From Chrysemys picta bellii (lineage: Eukaryota; Chordata; Testudines; Emydidae): 64,000 nucleotides of DNA. Below are positions 46,219 through 57,760 of the stretch, piece by piece. The stretch lies in the NCBI RefSeq assembly GCF_011386835.1, contig NC_088792.1, positions 38,554,882 to 38,618,881 on the forward strand, read 5' to 3'. The position numbers and the translations under genes are program-made. The notes below the pieces were generated by a model. It saw nothing but the letters and a program-made list of their open reading frames with translations. It did not search any database and was not told where the DNA came from. Every line of letters starts with the position of its first letter. The stretch's first letter is position 1.

Positions 46219-47427
46219 TATGACCTATATTGTGAGCTCTAACCCCCAGAGGATTCTTGTCATTTACAGTTCTCAGGTCTTTTCAAAATTAGAAAAAAAT
46301 TCCCGTATGTTTTCTAGTCTGTTGCAAATAGGAACACTGAAATATTAGAAACATTTACAAATAGGTAAGTCTGTTACCCTTGAAATTTTAGTTAGGGTGA
46401 CTGTTGCTAGAAAGTTCCAGTGTACTCTTGCGTCAGGTGAAAAGGTCAATACGTCATAAATTGAGAGAGAGATGGGCAAAGGAGGTTTTTTTTTTAATTT
46501 ATTCATTTTAAAGCATTAGGTACTTTGCATTCTGGCTTATTAGTAGAATTAATTGAAACATTAGTTTTCACTTTGCAAAACTGAAAACTTTTGAACTTTA
46601 ATAAAAAAATATTTCTGTTACAAACCACTCTCATTGCCGTTTTCACACCTTCAGATTATAAAATGTTCATTTTTTTTGAACTGAGATTTTCAGTGCTTGG
46701 TGTTTTCCCAAATCAACACTTAAAAAAAAAAGTAAGAAAAATTTCTGCAGCAATTTAAATAATAATCTAGTGGTAGGATATAATTTTATTTGAGACAAGA
46801 CTACAGCAAAAACAACTCAAATATAAAACTTGGACATAAATTTCTTCAAGGACTTTGGCCGACTTTCTGTTCCAATTGGTGAAATTTTAAAGTGATTGAA
46901 AAATCATGTGTGAGCAGCTTCATTGGTATCCAAGATTATAGCAGAGCCCAGAATTGATTTGTCAACCCAGAACTTGATGAGTCCCACCATATCAGCCTAG
47001 CTCACACTGTGCTGGATTTCATTAGTGCAAAGACTAAGCAAAAATATGAGGGCAACTAGCATGAGATTTTTGCTGTCTCACAGAAGTGGATGCTGGCAGT
47101 AAAGTGTGTGCTTTAGCTAATTGAGATAAGGATTGGGAATTTTATACTAGTAAGGCTTCCTCTTGCCACAACCAGTTATATATGCTCCATGGGATGCCTG
47201 ATGCTGAAAGTATCCTAGTACAGTGTTTGCTCTGAAGCATGAGGCGCTTCATTATAGGATTACTAGTCCCTTGAATTTAGGAGGTCTGGCTGAGTTGGTG
47301 CTATGCTGGTGACTTCATACCCACATGAGGAAGACAAATGACAGACTACACTGGTTCAGTCAGCGACAAAGTATAGTTGCCAACATGAAACAGTGTGTCA
47401 CAGACAACTCTAATTAATTGGTTGGGG
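46219..47427. other. Anonymous intronic sequence
   Basis: AT-rich, no feature recognised. Confidence 0.45.
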
Positions 47428-47916
47428 CAGTGGTTTTCAACCTTTCCAGACTACTGCACTCCTTTCAGGGGTCTGATCTGTCTTGCGTACCCCAAAACTA
47501 CTTGCTTACAAAATCAGACATAAAAATACAGAAGTGTCACAGCACTGCTATTACTGAAAAAGTGCTTGCTTTCTCATTTTTACCATATAATTATAAAATA
47601 TGTCTATTAGAATATAAATATTGTACTTACATTTCAATGTAATACTTGAGCCTGTTTTTCACTTGAGTCTTGTCTGAAGCCTGAGCCCCACCGCCTGGAC
47701 TTGAAGCATGTAACTTAGCTTCCCAGGGCGACCTGTGGCATAAGGCCCCAGGCAGTTGCCCTGCTTGCCACCTCTAAAGCTGGCTCTGCACTTGCGAACC
47801 CTATAAACCCATCTGCGACTCCCCCGGGATCACAAACCCCAGGTCGAGAAACACTGATCTAGATGAATTGAGTTCCCCCTGGAAGTCCTCTGTGTGCCCC
47901 TGGTTGAAAACCACTG
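47428..47916. mobile_element. hAT-like non-autonomous transposon
   Basis: CAGTGGTTTTCAACC at the left end and GGTTGAAAACCACTG at the right end are perfect 15-base inverse copies. Flanking 8-mers GGTTGGGG and GTCTGGAG match at 5 of 8 positions, a possibly decayed duplication. The interior contains further hAT-like words such as CCCCAGGTCGAGAAACACTG (47839-47858), which suggests that a second element is nested or that the structure is composite. Confidence 0.8.
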
Positions 47917-48525
47917 GTCTGGAGCACTGCCAGGCTCCTCTGCTATTGGACATGTGCATTTTAGGTAATTGGAATTGTTTTCTTAAAAGCAAGAGAGAGA
48001 ATCCAGTGAAGCCCTCCTTGAAGTCCCCAGAGCCACCACTTAAAAAATTTCTTGAAAATGTGGTTGCCCAGACTTCCTTCTATTGTCAAATGGCTGTCTT
48101 GGGACTCCTCTACTTAATTCTTTTGTCCGCATAGAGCACACTCTTAGTGCTGTCTGTTCCTCAGCTTCCACTGGAGTCTCATTGCAGGAGGCTACAGGAG
48201 ATGAGGCTGAGAGGCAGCTAGCAGTAAGTGGAGCTGTTAAATAAAAGGTTATTAAAGCAGCCGGTAGAGATGCTGCTGGGGTCTGACTATAGAAGTATAT
48301 TTCCCTCCTGCTCCCACAGTTCAGTACATTGCCTGGAATTGGTTTTGGTTAACCATCCCATGTAAATGCAAACAGGACTTTTGGGTACTGTGGCAAGGTA
48401 GATGGCTTTCTGTAATTGTTTCAGAACAGTTTGTTGGGTCATTACGTGTAACACACCTAGGCTGAGGATAAAGACCCAACATGTTCTATAGAAGAGAAGG
48501 CTCATGCCTTAGTAAGCAATAGAAG
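47917..48525. other. Anonymous intronic sequence
   Basis: Nothing recognised. Confidence 0.45.
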
Positions 48526-48709
48526 GGGAGGGATAGCTCAGTGGTTTGAGCATTGGTCAGCTAATCCCAGGGTTGTGAGTTCAATCCTTGAGGGGGGCCA
48601 CTTAGGGATCTGGGGCAAAATCAGTACTTGGTCCTGCTAGTGAAGGCAAGGGGGCTGGACTCAATGACCTTTCGGGGTCCCTTCCAGTTCTATGAGATAA
48701 GTATATCTC
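48526..48709 (+). repeat. tRNA-derived SINE (Cry-like), sense, nearly complete
   Basis: The most complete copy. The head has A box 48534-48551 and B box core 48577-48587, then the body with ACTTAGGGATCTGGGGCAAA, and a 3' part GACTCAATGACCTTTCGGGG leading to CCCTTCCAGTTCTATGAGAT. The internal RNA polymerase III promoter looks intact, but the unit is a SINE and not a tRNA gene. Confidence 0.9.
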
Positions 48710-51512
48710 CAATAGTTGTTCTTCACACTTTTCAGGCCGCTGAAGACAGACCCTAAAAAGATCTGGAACCTTTTCTCAAGGTGCCCAACATTACCTAAAG
48801 GCTGTCTTTTTAGTGAACAAAGTCTCAAGGAGCTACATAATTTCATTGTGTTTAAAAACATTGTACAAATTGAGTTAGCTGACATACTGATGGTTACTTT
48901 CAGATTAGTATAGACCAGGACAAATTGTGTTCATTCTTGTCAGCTAAACATGGCATGATGTTGAATGTGGTTTATCCCTGATCTACTCCTCTCCCCCACT
49001 CTTCTCTCCCCTTCCCCCCCCCCCATGAAGGTTTAATCATGATTAGCTGACATGCTGAACACAATTTGGCCTGGTTTTACTTAGTGCAAAGCCACGATCA
49101 GCAACGTATGTGCTAACTCAATTCTCTTCAACAATATTCAAATACATTTTGTAGTGAGGACAAGCCCAGTCTGTTGATGAGATGTCTAATTGGAGCAATA
49201 GGTGGTGGTAAATAAAATAGTCTGTAAATTACTTCCAGTACCTACCATAGTATGTGTTGGGTGTAAATAAGTAAACTTTTATTTCATACTTAATTTTGTA
49301 TTTATATTGCTCCACAGTTTTACTTAGATTTAAGAATAAACTTGTTTTACTGTTTCTAATCATTCTTTTTCCTTTCTCTGCTGTTTAATTCTAAGAAACA
49401 GAAATTATGGGAATAGAAGAGATCTAACCCGAGAACTCTCAAAATATACTACTGTAACATGAGCGAGAATGAGAACAACCATTAGACGTAAAATCTTACA
49501 CAAATAAGAGGCTTTATTTTGGGAGAAGGGTAATTCATTTTAAATTTTCCTTCCAACCAAAAAAAAAAATGCTACAAATTTCTTTTAGTCTGCTTTTAGA
49601 TCTGAAGTTGACTCTGACAGTATTCTTCCAACAACTCCTTAAAATGTTCTTGTCAGACCCTTAGAGAAGCAACACTTAGTTAAGGGTCACCAATAAAATT
49701 AAATGCAAATCTTGATACAGATGAAGTACAACAGTAGATTAAGCTGGGAGGAAAAGGGGATCAGGGTAAACTGCAGGCCTTACAATCTGGAGGTACTATT
49801 CCTTTGATCTTGTCATTGTCCAAGTCCCTGATTTTTTTTAAAGTACCTTTTTGTTGCACATTTTCTTCCCCCGTTTCTTATATATCTCTATTAAATTTCC
49901 AGTTTGAAAACTTAATTTTTCTGTGTGCAATGTAATGTATTTGGAACGCTAACATTTAGTCACAGTTCCTCTTCCCTCCATTCTTCACTTCCAAAAAAAA
50001 ATATAAAACTTTACAACATGGCTATATGTAAAAACTTCCACTGTCTTTGGTGGGGTTGAAGCAAGCCATCAGTCATCATACAGAATTCTGCTTGTGACTG
50101 TGCACCCTTAGGAGTGTTAGCTGAAAATAAAATGTGCATATACACGGAGATTTTTTTTTTAAAGAAAACACTTTTTATTTTCCTTTAAATGGTCCTGACT
50201 CTAAACAATTGCTATGTACAGGAGAATAGCTTGCAGAGATCTGTGTTTGAGTTATAGGATAACAATATTGTATCTTAAAATAAAATTACCATTCCATAAC
50301 TAAACTCCCTATCAAACCCCTTACCACCTACGCACACAAGACTCTCTATATATTACAAAAATATTCACTTCTGGGCTAAAACTTTTAAACAGAGTTATAG
50401 CTTGGTGCTATAAACCTGAAAAATTTGTAATGAAAATAATGGTTTGTAGTTGCTTTAATTGTCTTATTTCAGTTTTGTTCCTTTAACAGCTGTTCGGTTA
50501 TAGGGATTTGTTTGTTTTTTACTCAGTCTCTGTTGATAATCATCTTAAAATATATCTTAGAGAAGAAATCCTAAAACTTTTTTAAAATTTCATTAGACTT
50601 TTATTTTACCTCAGCATGTTTTGACAATAGAGACGTCTTGGTCTGTTTAGGTTGTAGTCTTTAGATTTGGGCGTTCATACTCCATCCTGATATATTGCCA
50701 TGGAGATGTTTCCCATTAAATACAAATTCCTGGTTTATAGCATGCATGATAACTTTGATGTGGATTTTTTAGTAAGTAATAGATATTACCTCATAAAATC
50801 CCTCTGCTCTGGGTGATCTGTATCATCCCAGTAACTTAGTTATATTTAAGTAGTTACACAGTAAACGGTTGTATATGTGCAATTAATTTGATATTTTGTT
50901 TTATAGTACATCAGTCACAAACGTGAGAAAAGTAAAAACCAAATTGAAAGCACAAAGATTTGTCTTATCTTATCTTGCAACTACTAGTCATGGTAGTTTT
51001 AAATTAAAAATAAGCTGAACCTACTTCAGAAAATACATTTCTTTAGACATACTGAAATTGAGTTTGCATGAAAATCCTATAAGCAGAGAATTAGAGTAAA
51101 TAATATTAAGGGAGCAACATATGTCAAGGCTTGAGATTTAGAAATTTAGCTTGTGAAAGAATGGTGACTTTCTTGAAGATACACAGATGTATTAATTTTT
51201 AATTTGTCTTTTTGATCTCTAAATTAGTGCAGAAGTTTTACTAGTTAATTTTAAGAAAGCAAGTGTTTGAAAGTTTTGGCAAATACTAACTTGTTGTAAT
51301 GAATGTATGGTAATGAAAGAAGTTAAGACGAGAGCTGAATTAGAGTGAATGATTGTTCAGTCATGTGGGTCAGGCTAGCTGCATAGCTTGGTTGTTAGAC
51401 TGATTGCTCAAATTACATTGCCTCAGGTCCTGCATTTGGTTGGCTGTCTTCTCAGATCTTAACAAGGTTCTGGGAATTTGTTTCTGACAAAGTTTGCTTT
51501 GTGTTTTTGCAG
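48710..51512. other. Anonymous intronic sequence before the first DNAJC1 exon
   Basis: AT-rich; C run at 49014-49024. No repeat family recognised. The last 30 bases form the pyrimidine-rich acceptor of the exon at 51513. Confidence 0.5.
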
Positions 51513-51614
51513 GATGCTTCATCTGCAGACATTAGGAAAGCATATCGCAAGCTTTCACTAACTTTACACCCAGACAAGAACAAAGATGAAAATGCAGAAA
51601 CCCAGTTTAGACAA
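51513..51614 (+). CDS. DNAJC1: DNAJC1 exon: J-domain helices II-III with HPD motif
   Basis: DNAJC1 (ERdj1/MTJ1) is an ER membrane co-chaperone. Its lumenal J domain stimulates the ATPase of BiP and its cytosolic part contacts ribosomes. This 102-base exon (34 codons, phase 0 at both ends) follows a pyrimidine-rich tract ending in AG at 51511-51512 and is followed by GTAAGT at 51615. It encodes helix II of a J domain, with DIRKAYRKLSLTLHPDKN visible; the catalytic-loop His-Pro-Asp triad is at 51567-51575. The following residues NAETQFRQ begin helix III. The Leu-Thr-Leu before HPD and the sequence KNKDENAETQFRQ fit DNAJC1 better than other DNAJC members, and the downstream exons confirm the assignment. 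The preceding exon, with the signal peptide and helix I, is not in the window. Confidence 0.95.
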
Positions 51615-52439
51615 GTAAGTGACATACTATAATATACTTTTTTTGGGGGGGAAAGGGGTGAATAAGATCAGAAAGTTTGACATAACTTTACTTATTAACA
51701 TCAAGAATAAATACAGTTTTGACAGCAAAGTAATATTTTGAAATTATTAGTAATAATTTCAAACAGGACAAAATTATTCCTGTATTAGTTGGATTTAGTC
51801 TTGGACAAAGGTCATATAAAATGTTCTGAAGCTAGTTCAGTAACTCAGATAGTATTCGAGTATTTGAATACATTTGATTTATAAGTATTTTAAAATATTT
51901 AGATGTATTCCTGTTAACGAAAACAAATGTTTTATTCTTTTCTCTCTGTATAAAAGCATACATACAAACTTCTGTTAAAAGGGAAAGTCTGTTTGTAAGC
52001 GTACACTTTGCCTTTTAATAGAAGTTGGGAAAAATCTTCTCATCAGTCTTCATTATAAGTCATTTAATGTAGATATCAGTAAAATAATTATCTTAAGTCT
52101 TGAGCATTTTCCCTTCTGAATCTTGACATTTAACAGAGCAATAGGGTATGCCTGTCATAGTTCAGCTTTACCAGTTCAATGTACTTCACAAAATGAAGGC
52201 TACTTGCTGTGTGTTGTTATAATTGGAGTACCTTTGGACCTATTGAAGGGACACTATTAACTTAAAAATCACATTCCTGATGGAAATTTTTTACCTATAT
52301 TTGAGACAAATATCACCTCAGACTGAAATATGAGAGACGAAAAAAATCTGTTTTTAAGATTTGATTGCTTTGTGCATGGTGTTTTCACTGTTTCCTTTTC
52401 ATAGTCATTTTCTTAATAAAAGCAATGCTTTTATTTTAG
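51615..52439 (+). other. DNAJC1: DNAJC1 intron between the two J-domain exons
   Basis: Begins GTAAGT and ends TTTTAG; 825 bases. No repeat recognised. Confidence 0.85.
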
Positions 52440-52486
52440 TTGGTGGCTATCTATGAGGTTTTAAAGGATGAAGAGAGAAGGAAGAG
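52440..52486 (+). CDS. DNAJC1: DNAJC1 exon: end of J-domain helix III
   Basis: This 47-base exon lies 825 bases downstream of the previous one. The acceptor is TTATTTTAG ending at 52439 and the donor is GTGAGT at 52487. It starts in phase 0 and encodes LVAIYEVLKDEERRK plus the first two bases of an arginine codon that is completed by the next exon. This is the typical end of J-domain helix III, followed by the charged helix IV region. It is too short to be found as an open reading frame and was located by searching for the sequence that must join the flanking exons. Confidence 0.93.
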
Positions 52487-52524
52487 GTGAGTACACTTTG
52501 CATATTTTTAAATAAACCTCTCCT

Positions 52525-52625
52525 GGGTGCTAATCCTACAGAATTTATGCACATGCTTAACTTTATACACTCTGAGTAATCCTATTGACTTCACTGACTC
52601 ACACGGAATATAGTTAAGCACATAT
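52525..52625. repeat. Short palindromic interspersed repeat, decayed
   Basis: GCACATGCTTAACTTTATAC with CCTATTGACTTCACTGACTC and AGTTAAGCACATATATAAGT form an imperfect fold-back, matching the class of small inverted-repeat elements seen at 7331. Confidence 0.5.
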
Positions 52626-54077
52626 ATAAGTCTTTTTGGGGCATAATTTTTATTTAGCTACTATTTAAAATAAATAGAATTTATATAGGTATGTGGCACA
52701 TGTTTCAGTGAGATAAGCTGATTACTTCCTTTGATTCTGAACATTTTTTAAAACAGTTTGTATTTGGAGTGAAATTTTCTCTGTTAGAACAATCTCTAAA
52801 AGATTAGTATTTGTAGTTCTGTGTTTCTGGATCATGTCTACATGGGTAGAGAGCCATAACTTGGTGAGTTACAATTTTAGGCATGTGAGTTGGGAATTAT
52901 AACCCATTTTGCCCACCTGTTGGTTCCTTCTCACTACATAAGAACTTTCACATGATGCTTAGGTACTCTGTTCCTGAATGTTTCTATCTTCATGTATTTT
53001 GCTATTTTTCTTTTAAAAAGCATATAATTTGATACTGTAAACAGTGTCTGGATAAGCCTATAATATAATTATAAGGGTTTTTTTAAGTTGTAGATAGTTG
53101 CCCTGGTATATAATTTAAATATTTGACTAGTGCCCCAGAAGCTTAAGTGGTGTTCCAAGAGTACCTGAAAGATAGTAACGGACAGTAGCTTGTTTGGACT
53201 GCTTTCCAAAGGATTGTAATGTGCCTGTATATATAATCTGGTTTTAGGATATCCACTTGAACTAATGATTATCAGGTTAACTTGGCTAAAGAAAGAGTCA
53301 TGCTCTCAGCACAGGAGTTCTAGTAAAGTATCTTAAGGTTTACAACTCTCTAAACAGGGATTCTCAGGACCTTCTCTTGAAGGCTTTTGGCTTTGTAGAA
53401 ATCTTGGCAGGAATCCATGTCTCATAGCAGAGATTATCTTCTGTCTGGTAATCCTCTATTTTGAACAAGTCATGGAAATGTGTTTAAGGGAGTTTTTTAG
53501 ATTGTGTATGTTTTCTACTCTGCCTCCCTCTGTGGAATTTCAACTTGGAGTCATAGATCAAGGAAAGTTAGGAAGTTTAACAACGGGTGGGGGTGGGGAG
53601 GGGGTAAAAGGGAGGGGGTCAGTATCTATTTTTAAATGTTTCCAAAAGTATGAATTAGCCTGAAATCTTATGTCTTCTTGCTTTATGGGTAACATCATTT
53701 AAATGTATTTTCTATTTCTTCATAGTTTAATGTTGAGGGAGTTTATCATGAGATTTGTCTTTGGAGTTCCTTAGGAATTTCCCCATATCTCCCTCCCCCA
53801 TGATCTTGCTTCACTTGTAATTGTGATTCAGTAGCTTGTAACTATTATGTATTTGGGCCTGTCTACCTGAGAAAATTGTACCCATTTATCTAAACCGTTT
53901 TAGATATTGATATATTGAAATTGGTGCAGCCCCTTCATGTGAAAATTTTATTTCATTTTAAGGAAGCCTTGTATCAGGTTAGCTTAAGTTGATACATTAC
54001 AAACAATTTTCTCATATGAACAGGGCCTTCCTGATATTTTTGTCTCTTAGAGCGTGTGTGTATGAATAATATAACAT
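52626..54077. other. DNAJC1: DNAJC1 intron, anonymous part
   Basis: Apart from the G-rich run at 53585-53618, nothing was recognised. Confidence 0.5.
53585..53618 (+). other. G-quadruplex candidate
   Basis: Six runs of three to five G (GGG, GGGGG, GGGG, GGGGG, GGG, GGGGG) separated by one to five bases on the + strand, that is, on the pre-mRNA strand. It exceeds the usual four-run rule for quadruplex formation. Confidence 0.75.
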
Positions 54078-54270
54078 AATATATGGAGATATACCTATCT
54101 CATAGAACTGGAAGGGACCCTGAAGGGTCATTGAATCCAGCCCCCTGCCTTCACTAGCAGGACCAAGTACTGATTTTGCCCCAGATCCTTAAGTGGTCCC
54201 CTCAAGGATTGAACTCACCACCCTGGGTTTAGCAGGCCAATGCTCAAACCACTGAACTATCCCTCCCCCC
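54078..54270 (-). repeat. tRNA-derived SINE (Cry-like), antisense, in DNAJC1 intron
   Basis: Antisense head with B box (GGATTGAACTCACC) and A box (GCTCAAACCACTGAACTA), body, and the tail ATATGGAGATATACCTATCT also found at 4541. The same subtype as that copy and as 48526. Confidence 0.88.
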
Positions 54271-54479
54271 AGTGAGTAGCCATTTTATAGGTGAAAGGGT
54301 GGTGTTCACCTGAAAAGAGATTTCTAGAAATAGTATGCAATCTATAGTGTAAGATCTAGTTGTCCAGTCTCTTCTTCAAGAATCCTTTATTATTTGGATT
54401 GGGGACTGAGTTGAAAAATTGAACTGACCGATACATACGTAAGTAGAGGCACTATTCATACCTCTGAAGGCACAACCAA

Positions 54480-55390
54480 CTCATAGGTAACTAGCTTTTC
54501 CTTGATGCAAGTCTCAACTAATCATGCTGTGAATCAATCCTCTAAAGGGACATGCCTGAGGCCAGATAACACATGTTCCCCCTGCAACCTTAAAGGTCTG
54601 GAGCAGTGGAGAAAAAGGGATAGTCACCCCTCTAAGAGTCTTCCTACTCCTTTGATGGTTTGGGGGAGGCATTTCATGAGTGGTGGGCTGAGCAATGGTG
54701 CTCAGGTAAGCCATTGTCCCTTGTGTACCTGGGAGAGAGTATATAAGTACTGTCACTCCAGCTGATCTCTCTCTCTTAGCAACTCCCCCGTCCTAGCCCT
54801 AGGATTAGCATAGGAGGTGGTGGTTTTTTTGGCCTGCTGTGGGCATTACACTAGTTGCCTTTTGGGGAGCTGGAAAGAAATTTTGCCCTCAATGTCGTCA
54901 GATTGGCTGGCAGGTAGTGTGGATTTTTTTGCTTCCCCACAGCAGCTCAGGACCTGGTCAGATAGGCCAGGAGGTATAGTTCAAGCTTACAGAATTTAGC
55001 AGGTGGCAGGTGTCTGGTGCTGGTACTTGTTCCATAGAAAGTCTGGTTCACTGATAAACTGAAAGCGGGAGTGCATGTTAGGGGATGGTATCTCCTAAAG
55101 TAGCTGAGGAACGGGTTTGGGGCTTCTAATGTCTAGTACAGTGAGACCAACCCCCTTCAAGGTTCATGGAAGGGGAAGATGGTAAGGTCCCAGCAATGGG
55201 CTAGGACCAGGTATCAGTGAGGGCTGATGGCAGCCCTCAAATAGGAGGAAAAATTGAAGAAGCAATGATGACCTGCACTGTGTGAGTTACTGCCAGGTAG
55301 TTCCCAGATGAATTAAGTTAATGAAGTTGCAGCCTAATTAAACCACACCCCTTGCATCTTGTCTTTCTTCCTACGTGTCTGGGACAATGA
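54480..55390 (+). repeat. Putative LTR-like interspersed repeat
   Basis: A TATA-like GTATATAAG at 54739-54747 is followed by CACTCCAGCTGATCTCTCTC and GGCCTGCTGTGGGCATTACA, blocks that I associate with a turtle LTR family. No matching terminal sequences or target duplication were established, so borders and class are uncertain. Open frames within it are not genes. Confidence 0.4.
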
Positions 55391-57043
55391 TTGTGTGTAT
55401 ACAGAAACAATAGTTACACTTCACAGAACAAATCAGTGGAGTAATTCCTTTTAGCAGTTAAAAAAAAATTATTTTACTTTAACACATGGAGTTAGGCATA
55501 ATTTATATTTTTATTCTCTTTCATTTTGGAGCATAAACGTGCCTTAGAGTATTACAATTTAGTAGTGGTAATTTTTTATAAGAAAAAAAAAAATAAAAAC
55601 CCCGTTTGTCTTTTCCAGAAAGGTTCACTCTTGGCAGTAGAATGTACTACTTTAGCATATTAACACTTCATATTTTCCTTTTTTGATTTTAATAGTAATA
55701 ATTTAAATGTGCATATAATATGCATTAAAATATTATTTACTTTATGTACGTGCTGTATACATAGTAGTACAGTGCCCAGAACCCTTGATGTAAATTAATC
55801 CACATATAAGTGTTATGTGCTAGATAGGATCTTGCATAGGCTTTCTGTGCTGGAGTGCATTTCACCCAGTAAGATTTTTATTGGATAAAATTATAAGCTA
55901 AACTTGCTAATAGTCATTACTTTGATTTTAATTTGTAAAGAGAATGTGTGTAATTTTGAACAAACTTTTCCATTCACTACATCTAATCAAATGTCTTAAC
56001 AGTACATTTAAACCTTAGTGTTTTTAACTAGCTTTTGGTTTATACACCCCACTTTCTGTAACATTGTGATTTTCATTACAGCAAGCATTAGTGTCTGAAT
56101 CAAAATAAGCCTCCTTCTAACACTAAATGATGAGTATACCTTGGCACTTTTTTGTGTAATTGACTGACTTTATACATAGCCTATGGAAAATATAAAGTGT
56201 TCTTGACCATATTTGCATTACATGTTGCCTTTGATAGTTTCTGGGAGGGGAAAGCTTCAGTGATGCTTTTTCTAAGATTTAGATTTTAAATTGTAAGATC
56301 TCGTTACTTCAGACTTGTTTATCGTTCTTTTTGTAAGCTACATCAGATCTCTGAAGTAATGTGTGAAATGTGAAGTTTCCTGGGCTTTACAAAAATGGTA
56401 AACATTTTATGATTGTAAAATAGATTAATTATACTGTAATGTTGAAATTAGCTACCAAAATTAATTGATTTTCTTGCACTATAGTAAATTCTAGAAAGTT
56501 CTAAAAACTACAACATGAATCATCATAGGTAGGTGAAATTATTACACTTTCACAACTGTTTCTTAATGGTGGTTCTAAATTTAAATTAATATTTTTAATG
56601 AAAGTTTTACTTTCATTATGAAGTTTACTTTCTTGTGCTGTGATTGTTACTTCCTGGTATTTATTTCCCACTGTAAATTGCTGACTATTTCAAAGCACAC
56701 AAAATTGCTAGGCACTCTCATATGCCATATACAAGTTGCATTGTGTGTACTTGCACACATCTGAGGACAGGAAAAAATAGTGCGGATAGATCAAATGAAA
56801 TTTTGTGGGAAGAAGAGGTAAAGAGTAGTAATTTAAAATAGGTTGATAAAGGAAGAATGCTTTGTAATTCAATTTTGAATATGATTCTCCTTGCTGCACA
56901 TGCTTTGATTGACTATCCTTCATAGCTGCTAATTTTTTGGGGAAAAAAAAGTACTTTACTGAGTAATGTGTATGTTTCTTAATTAAACAATGTCTTAAAT
57001 GTGGAAAACAAAATTAAAAATTTATGGGAGGCTTTTGAGTAAC
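55391..57043. other. DNAJC1: DNAJC1 intron, anonymous AT-rich part
   Basis: No feature recognised. Confidence 0.5.
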
Positions 57044-57175
57044 TCTGGGATCATTTATCGGGGGTAGCCGTGTTAGTCGGTATCTACAAAAACAACAAGG
57101 AGTCTGGTGGCACCTTAAAGACTATCTGTTAGTCTTTAAGGTGCCACCAGACTCCTTGTTGTTTCTGGGATCATT
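57044..57175. mobile_element. Inverted-dimer insertion with perfect hairpin and 12-bp target duplication
   Basis: The insert 57056-57163 is flanked by TCTGGGATCATT at 57044-57055 and 57164-57175. It starts with GGGGTAGCCGTGTTAGTCGG, an antisense end of the repeat family seen at 338-478. A perfect 35-bp fold-back follows (57090-57124 with 57130-57164, loop TCTGT). The second arm extends into the neighbouring family sequence, so two fragments of the same element are joined in opposite directions. The last base pair overlaps the duplication. Confidence 0.85.
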
Positions 57176-57715
57176 GTTCACTTTGTAACCCTAAAAATCA
57201 TCGTGATAGCTTTATTTTTCAAATACAGTGCTTAATTACTATAGAAAGCAGTGATTTATCTTTCAACAGTATATATTCTAAAAAGTGGGTTATAATAGAA
57301 GCTATCTTCCTTTAAAATGGCCAGTCATGTGAGCCATAATGTTCATTGATAGTAAAATCAATAGAGCATTGATTCTAAGACATAATCCTCAGAGACTGTT
57401 GTTCAGAACACAAGACATAGCCAAGTAAATACTGTGTACTGTTTAGAGTGTTTAATGCATGAAATTCTGCTGTCTTAAATTTGGTTATGTGTTAAACAGG
57501 ATTTATATATTGTGAAGATAAGGCTGCATTGTTGATACTCATAACAATACTGGAAAACAAATATTTAGCAGCATTATGTTATCATAACTTATGTTTTTCC
57601 CCTCTAGTACATAACTTAAGTTTAGTAATTAACTTGTCCCACTGTATCAGAAAGAAAAATATTTAGTAAATTAATAGTAATGTACAAAAAGACATCCTTT
57701 TCTCTTCACCCCCAT

Positions 57716-57760
57716 GTGTCTTTGAGAGCTTTAAATTGATGGCACATGCGAACATAACAT
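57716..57760 (+). repeat. 45-base segment shared with the next intron (copy A)
   Basis: Matches 60378-60422 at 39 of 45 bases in the same orientation (both contain GCGAACATAACAT and GCTTTAA). Outside this core the similarity fades, although both are preceded by C-rich sequence. The family is unknown. Confidence 0.6.

Larger units (their letters stand above)
1..51512 (+). other. DNAJC1: Probable DNAJC1 intron 1 (5' part outside window)
   Basis: The first recognisable host exon starts at 51513 and begins inside the J domain, so an upstream exon carrying the start codon, signal peptide and first J-domain helix must exist. I found no such exon and no unmethylated-looking CpG island in this stretch. 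It is filled with transposon remnants, listed separately, and anonymous AT-rich DNA. That it is intron 1 rather than partly upstream sequence is an inference from the phase and from the known very large first intron of this gene in other vertebrates. Confidence 0.75.

Noticed and set aside
48531..48600. tRNA gene
   Set aside because: The A and B boxes are present, but the sequence continues into a SINE body and tail, is repeated at five places in the window, and does not keep a full cloverleaf.
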